Of a stretch of DNA of 38,628 nt, positions 36,401 through 38,628 are shown piece after piece. The notes under the pieces are model-generated. The model worked only from the letters and a program-made list of their open reading frames with translations. It was not told where the DNA came from and searched no databases. A program made the translations under genes and the position numbers. Source of the DNA: Fidelibacterota bacterium (GTDB lineage Bacteria > Fidelibacterota > Marinisomatia > SCGC-AAA003-L08 > JACNLC01). The stretch is from assembly GCA_024277615.1 (NCBI GenBank), contig JAJRUW010000004.1, positions 1 through 38,628 on the forward strand. The letters are read 5' to 3'. Numbering within the stretch: the stretch's first letter is position 1; every line of letters begins with the position of its first letter.

Positions 36401-36778
36401 GCACCTCTTGACAGTCAGCTCTTATTCCGCTATGACGGCGATCTGCAGGTTGAAGAAGCCCTGATCGCCGACTGGCAGCACAACAATCAGGTAGCAACCA
36501 TATCAGTAGTACCGGACGTTTTCGGACTGAAAGCGGTCTATCCCAATCCCTTTAACCCGGTGACGACCATTACATTTGATATACCGGTCGAGACACTGCT
36601 GTCTCTGGCAATTTATGATTTGAACGGAAATAAGATTGCCGATCTGCTCAATGAAAGTTCGCCTGCAGGCCGCTACAGCCTTAGCTGGGATGGGTCGGCA
36701 TATCCTTCAGGGATTTATTTCGTTAAACTCGTCACTGCGGAATTCAGCGAAACCCGTAAGATCATGCTGCTGAAGTAG
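30446..36778 (+). CDS. Giant secreted repeat protein with Ig-like, Cys-rich, dockerin and type IX sorting domains
   Basis: 2110-aa exported protein. The frame is open from 30371, but the ATG at 30446 has GGGAGG (30433-30438) at 7 bases and starts a normal signal peptide. Residues about 30-970 are repeated beta-rich modules of about 130 residues (motifs NNGxWxN, GNGWHLNIDVLGD, LQNDPAWYSH), probably a beta-helix-like stalk. An Ig-like domain follows (about 980-1055, SGYQWYHDGN, ADYGTYTCD). Residues 1055-1858 are Cys-rich: GCTDPEACNFNPGATDNDGSC-like units alternate with DCGVCSGGTTGHEANSDMD units, interrupted by a unique segment near 1295-1430. A dockerin-like pair (GDMNADGVVDVSDVLVMVD and a divergent second half) lies at about 1861-1920. 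The C-terminus (2027-2110, AVYPNPFNPVTTITFDIP to SGIYFVKLVT and a basic end) is a type IX secretion sorting domain. Probably a cell-surface or released adhesin. Confidence 0.9.
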   Translation: MWKVISIIIITLTPLLTQITSTDTGGNWSASGSWIGGVVPSAADDVIIDGPITIISVADCANLIVNNTGTLTNNNSFQTLTVNGNILNNGTVTQNPGGWQLTVELTGNLINNGEWSCGPTNFIGGGVQEVNAAPGTAFSCTSFGGPDQNTSVLATSDISFIGTNINFSNGQLELQSGLSLTITGGILQSTILVGNNAFLETNGGGYLANNSITDVTLQGIVQVRNGNTFTNLTVADTLQNTTNNEYVTIEVIDTFINYGLIQDSNTWGLTLEINGDIESEGNWTNNTVALTGTVDQSISSSTTADFSCQNFTDNNADNMTFINGDVSFSDADIDLAGASMTVLSRGQVSLINNTHLFNATLIGNGNTYMMDATSYIKDSNLSNMVLQGTVQLRGTDTFEDITNDGVIQNDPAYSNHVILNSLGSLVNNDSIQQGNGWNLTINATGNLTNNGSWSSQYLNFTGTGDQSIYTNGSASFSSITIGVNDPSIHLYAHGNLAFSASDIDLGGATLTMADGGEISISNSNLQNGSIAGNGANLIGNGNGFLKQLDCNDLNIYGVVQVRDDVLFSDMVTVVDILQNDPAWYSHANISTGGLFTNNGLVRDNGNGWHLNIDVLGDISSSGTFANNSIKFKNGPARNDHVITSSSLADFACAQFLYAAGEVGNLIVESDITFTNTAISFAGNLIDMVNGSTLEMFNSSLMDVELNGHGGTLAMHNGAYTANSDIHHISLTGINQTRNGVLFSEGVTVIDTLQNDQNYSNQAHISTDGLFTNNGLVRDNGNGWHLNIDVLGDLFSNGSWSNNSITFSSSNEQTIDSDGTATFSVGNFTDNEPVSGLRALSNLSFDGTSLVDLNGATLFQDGSGQLSIINSGFSEAVLPYGGTLYMSGSSGYVTSCTFTDYTLEGDIKIRTDVLFDGTTILNGTFQNDINWSSHGAASLSGTFINNGSVLEAISGWHLNLTVLGNLINNGIWANGGSFNHMQGESYEYIVLQDDQPIENEFRIYSSAGTSGYQWYHDGNLITGNNYITLPTITSADYGTYTCDTNEGPSREVQIGHIAGCTDPAAMNYFPDADVEDLSCLYAVYGCTDPEACNFNPGATDNDGSCQYPDCNGDCGGSAFFDSCNICSEGNSGHIANSDQDCNGDCFGNATEDSCGECSGGNSGHEADSDIDCFGICFGGAVEDCTGLCGGTAIVDNCGDCVEGDTGLDACVQDCNGIWGGSAIENECGCVGGDTGLDPSGCWGCTDTTACNYSDTATQDDGSCLYLDCAGECGGAAYLDGCGECDSNPDNDNLSCLDPEMINTFYPITQSNYSTTDCSGEPYEIVDSDPDSWVETLLADGTWSSLAFGIPAAYGIWYTPDATTMCFTYNQYRGSEKTAAEGSRMNRTEEQRDLQCIQYEKLHNPVGDLLEVIYTYQDMGDPACYIQVFGVYSGEDCAGVPGGDAQLDDCGVCSGGTTGHEANSDMDCTGECFGTAVNDDFDGCCQSADIDDCGVCFGNNTEMDCEGICFGEAFVDDCAVCSGGTTGHEANSDMDDCGICFGENADMDCEGVCFGEAFFDDCGVCSGGTTGHAPDSDLDCTGECFGTAVNDAFGGCCQPDEIDDCGVCLGNNADLDCFGDCFGEAFENECGCVGGNTGLETDFCYGCMDETAANYDPNALFPCEPDCCTYNVIPGCMDDTACNYNPGATDDDGSCLYYDCAGECGGTAVNDDFDGCCQSADIDDCGVCFGSNMEMDCDGICFGEAFVDDCAVCSGGTTGHEANSDMDDCGVCFGENMDLDCNGDCFGEAFENECGCVGGSTGLSDDFCYGCMDFNALNYDPEATIQCDPDCCVYEQTELGCTDPEALNYDVLAIEDDGSCLYMGDMNADGVVDVSDVLVMVDIILSHRDPTDWEYLAGDYWLDGRITIFDIVFLVEQIINAPIALAEPITFGRIEIGQHSVSLITDGMPAGIQLNVVGEFTLTDYTLPAGWELYRSSDRILLISFAAAPLDSQLLFRYDGDLQVEEALIADWQHNNQVATISVVPDVFGLKAVYPNPFNPVTTITFDIPVETLLSLAIYDLNGNKIADLLNESSPAGRYSLSWDGSAYPSGIYFVKLVTAEFSETRKIMLLK
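32225..32296 (+). repeat. 72-bp repeat inside the stalk region, copy 1
   Basis: Encodes the FTNNGLVRDNGNGWHLNIDVLGD block and is nearly identical at DNA level to 32750-32821, 525 bases away; differences are mainly third-position changes. It marks an internal module duplication in the giant gene. Confidence 0.8.
32750..32821 (+). repeat. 72-bp repeat inside the stalk region, copy 2
   Basis: Partner of 32225-32296. The encoded peptide is unchanged while several silent positions differ, so this duplication is older than the one in the Cys-rich part. Confidence 0.8.
34859..35070 (+). repeat. 212-bp repeat in the Cys-rich region, copy 1
   Basis: By eye about 5 mismatches in 212 bases against 35555-35766, including silent positions, which points to a recent duplication or gene conversion within the gene. 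It encodes the units from GTAVNDDFDGCCQSADIDD to CGICFGEN. Confidence 0.9.
35555..35766 (+). repeat. 212-bp repeat in the Cys-rich region, copy 2
   Basis: Partner of 34859-35070, offset 696 bases (232 codons), in frame. The intervening units belong to the same repeat family but are more diverged. Confidence 0.9.
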
Positions 36779-36823
36779 AAAAATCCGGCTTTTTGCCATT
36801 AATTTAAGTCTGTGTCATAACCT

Positions 36824-36858
36824 GAGGGCGGTGCTTTGCATCGCCCTCTGTGGTTTTT
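36824..36858 (+). terminator. Rho-independent terminator after the giant secreted protein
   Basis: GAGGGCGGTGC pairs with GCATCGCCCTC (11-bp stem, one G-U pair, TTT loop), followed 5 bases later by TTTTT. It lies 46 bases after the stop codon. The rest of the gap up to 37235 shows no gene; a promoter for the next gene is expected in the AT-rich part before 37225. Confidence 0.85.
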
Positions 36859-37235
36859 GTGGGGCAGGGCAGGCGGCGGTTTGGTAGCTTTGCCTGTAAA
36901 CAGGTGTTCTCCAGTTTTGTAGTTTGACTTAATTTAGAAAATCCCGCCTCTCACCTTACTAAGCCGGTTTTACAGAATGAAATTCCTGCCTCCGGACACA
37001 TCAGAACTTTGCGTTATAAAGCAACTTAACTTAAACATTTATATACACCGACGGTAAATCACCCGGTATCATTTATCTTCTCCCCCATTCTGCCGGTACG
37101 GTTCACATGCTCCAATATAATTGAGTCTCATTTGGTTTTTGTCGCTTGTATGACAATTCGCCGTCATGCATGTATGCTAAACTTCACCGTTGGCAAAATG
37201 ATACGAACTAACAAATTAACTTAAAAGGAAACAAA

Positions 37236-38628
37236 ATGAAGCAAAACTACAAACGCATCTTAACTCCCTTCCTGTTGCTGCCACTAATCCTGTCGGCACA
37301 GGTTCAAATCTCAAGCACGGATACTTACATCACGTCCCGACAGATGCTCCTCGCGAATGAAATTAATGAAAGCGGAGAGCCCTTTGCCGAGGCATTGGGG
37401 TATGATCTGGATAATCTGGATCCCTTCGTTGCGGATTCTCCGGATTCAATCGCCTATACTCTGGGGATTGAAAATTATGAATACTCACGCTATCAGCTGG
37501 GAACGATTATTTCACGATCAGGTATGGGTTTACACATGATGTGGGCACCTGTGATCGGTCAGATGGCCGATATGGAAACGGACCCTGATTTTGACGGCAT
37601 GTACACCCAGGGCATGTCCAACGGTTTCAATGAGGACGATGAACTCATGAAAAACATCATGCATTTTTCAATGCTGACAAACCATGCTGCACCGGGCAAC
37701 CCCTGGCCGCAGTTTGCAGAGTTCATCTCGGGCGACCCTCATCTGCCTCAGCCCATTGACCCGGATAATTTCACCTGGGCCGACTTCTCAACGCTTCGCT
37801 GGGACCGGTCTTTAATGGATAAAACTCTGAATCCCGCCGCCATGGGACAGACGCTGATGAAACAGTATCTTTGGGCTCAGGATATGCTCGGTGCATTTCA
37901 TGATGCCGATGATAACGGCATTGACCCGGACGGTCTCGTTTCGCCGGACTTTGACGGTGGATTCGAATTCAATCCCGACAACAATGTCTTCTTCGGTGGT
38001 GACGGTCTGGACGGTTTTATCGGAATGGTCCTCACAGCTGAAGCAATCAACAAGGTGAAATTCATTATTTCTCAATTGGCTTATGACGGGTCATCTTTGG
38101 GTATGATAGATCCCATGACCTATGACCCCATGAACGGGATAAAATTTTTCCCACATAAAATTGCCGTTACTGAAACAAGTGTACATCCCATGCTGCCGCC
38201 CAAACCCGACTCATTTACAGTGACGGACCAGAGCAGTCAGCTTTTTGATCAGGTTTCTCTGTTGTGGGGTACGCTCAATTTTAAGAATATGATGGACCCG
38301 AATAATAACAGTGATGCCCCGCATATCGCCTATCATTCCGTATTTGACAATGACCCTTTCCCGGCCGACATGTCTCAAACCGGAGTTCCCGGACCTTTCG
38401 ATCTGATGAAAGGTGCGAGCAAGGTAATACTGCAAAACCTGTTCGCCCTGCATTACAATGCCGACAGCGGCAGCTTTGTTGACGAATCGGGACTTTACGG
38501 TGGCATGCCTGCTCCGGGTGCTGTGATCAGTACGGTCAATGCCGGTTATGTTCTGGCCATTTTTAAACAGGCAATTGAAGAATTTTCCGGTACGCCCCTT
38601 GAAGAGATGGCCTTCGATGCCCTGGTAT
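37236..38628 (+). CDS. Secreted protein of unknown function (3' end outside window)
   Basis: An uninterrupted frame of 464 codons from ATG 37236 to the window end without a stop. AAAAGGAA lies 6 bases before the ATG. The N-terminus is a signal peptide (KRILTPFLLLPLILSAQ). The visible part is rich in Asp, Pro, Met, Phe and Gly, with segments such as MMWAPVIGQMADMETDPDFD, GAFHDADDNGIDPDGLVSPD and FFGGDGLDGF. The DADDNGIDPDG segment looks like a calcium-binding loop. I do not recognise the family. Placement after the giant type-IX-secreted protein, and the FCB background, make a C-terminal sorting domain beyond the window plausible but unseen. A strong terminator upstream means it has its own promoter. 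Confidence 0.8.
   Translation, partial: MKQNYKRILTPFLLLPLILSAQVQISSTDTYITSRQMLLANEINESGEPFAEALGYDLDNLDPFVADSPDSIAYTLGIENYEYSRYQLGTIISRSGMGLHMMWAPVIGQMADMETDPDFDGMYTQGMSNGFNEDDELMKNIMHFSMLTNHAAPGNPWPQFAEFISGDPHLPQPIDPDNFTWADFSTLRWDRSLMDKTLNPAAMGQTLMKQYLWAQDMLGAFHDADDNGIDPDGLVSPDFDGGFEFNPDNNVFFGGDGLDGFIGMVLTAEAINKVKFIISQLAYDGSSLGMIDPMTYDPMNGIKFFPHKIAVTETSVHPMLPPKPDSFTVTDQSSQLFDQVSLLWGTLNFKNMMDPNNNSDAPHIAYHSVFDNDPFPADMSQTGVPGPFDLMKGASKVILQNLFALHYNADSGSFVDESGLYGGMPAPGAVISTVNAGYVLAIFKQAIEEFSGTPLEEMAFDALV

Overview
The window looks like a chromosomal segment of an uncultured Gram-negative bacterium of the FCB group, most like Candidatus Marinimicrobia (Neomarinimicrobiota) or a close relative such as Calditrichota. 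This is an inference from three things: a PorV/PorQ-like outer membrane protein, a C-terminal type IX secretion sorting domain of the YPNPFNP type, and a giant secreted protein carrying GCTDPxAxNYxPxAxxDDGSC repeats. No 16S gene or marker search was available to confirm it.

Bases 1-12153 (+ strand) are a dense housekeeping block: mutS (cut by the window edge), a PorV-like barrel, yicC, gmk, rpoZ, a family-4 uracil-DNA glycosylase, dnaB, a bifunctional rel, an HU/IHF gene, ruvX, lnt and a small DUF5683-like envelope protein. Most neighbours overlap or sit a few bases apart. A crotonase-family gene (-) converges on this block, followed by tRNA-Arg(UCU).

Bases 13060-14762 form a small accessory patch next to the tRNA. 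It holds decayed sequence and an AT-rich gene for a secreted dockerin protein with a META-like C-terminus. The patch is bracketed by two imperfect ~83-bp direct repeats.

Bases 14763-29551 (- strand) are the most interesting part: a multiheme c-type cytochrome locus with about 50 heme-attachment motifs (47 CXXCH plus 3 expanded CX3CH/CX4CH). Read in the direction of transcription, the main operon is: NHL beta-propeller lipoprotein, pentaheme lipoprotein, 649-aa outer membrane beta-barrel, second NHL propeller, 13-heme cytochrome, 15-heme cytochrome, thioredoxin-fold/TPR protein, and a histidine kinase whose sensor domain itself carries a CXXCH motif. A sigma-54 response regulator follows with its own promoter. 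Downstream come a tetraheme, a pentaheme and a heptaheme secreted cytochrome. The tetraheme gene has a good -24/-12 (sigma-54) promoter with palindromes upstream. I read the locus as a redox-regulated outer-membrane electron conduit (extracellular electron transfer), with small cytochromes that resemble OmcE-type filament subunits. No cytochrome maturation genes or quinol-oxidising inner-membrane module are in the window.

Bases 29552-38628 (+ strand) hold a long intergenic region, the 2110-aa type-IX-secreted repeat/dockerin protein, a strong terminator, and the first 464 codons of an unrecognised secreted protein that runs off the window.
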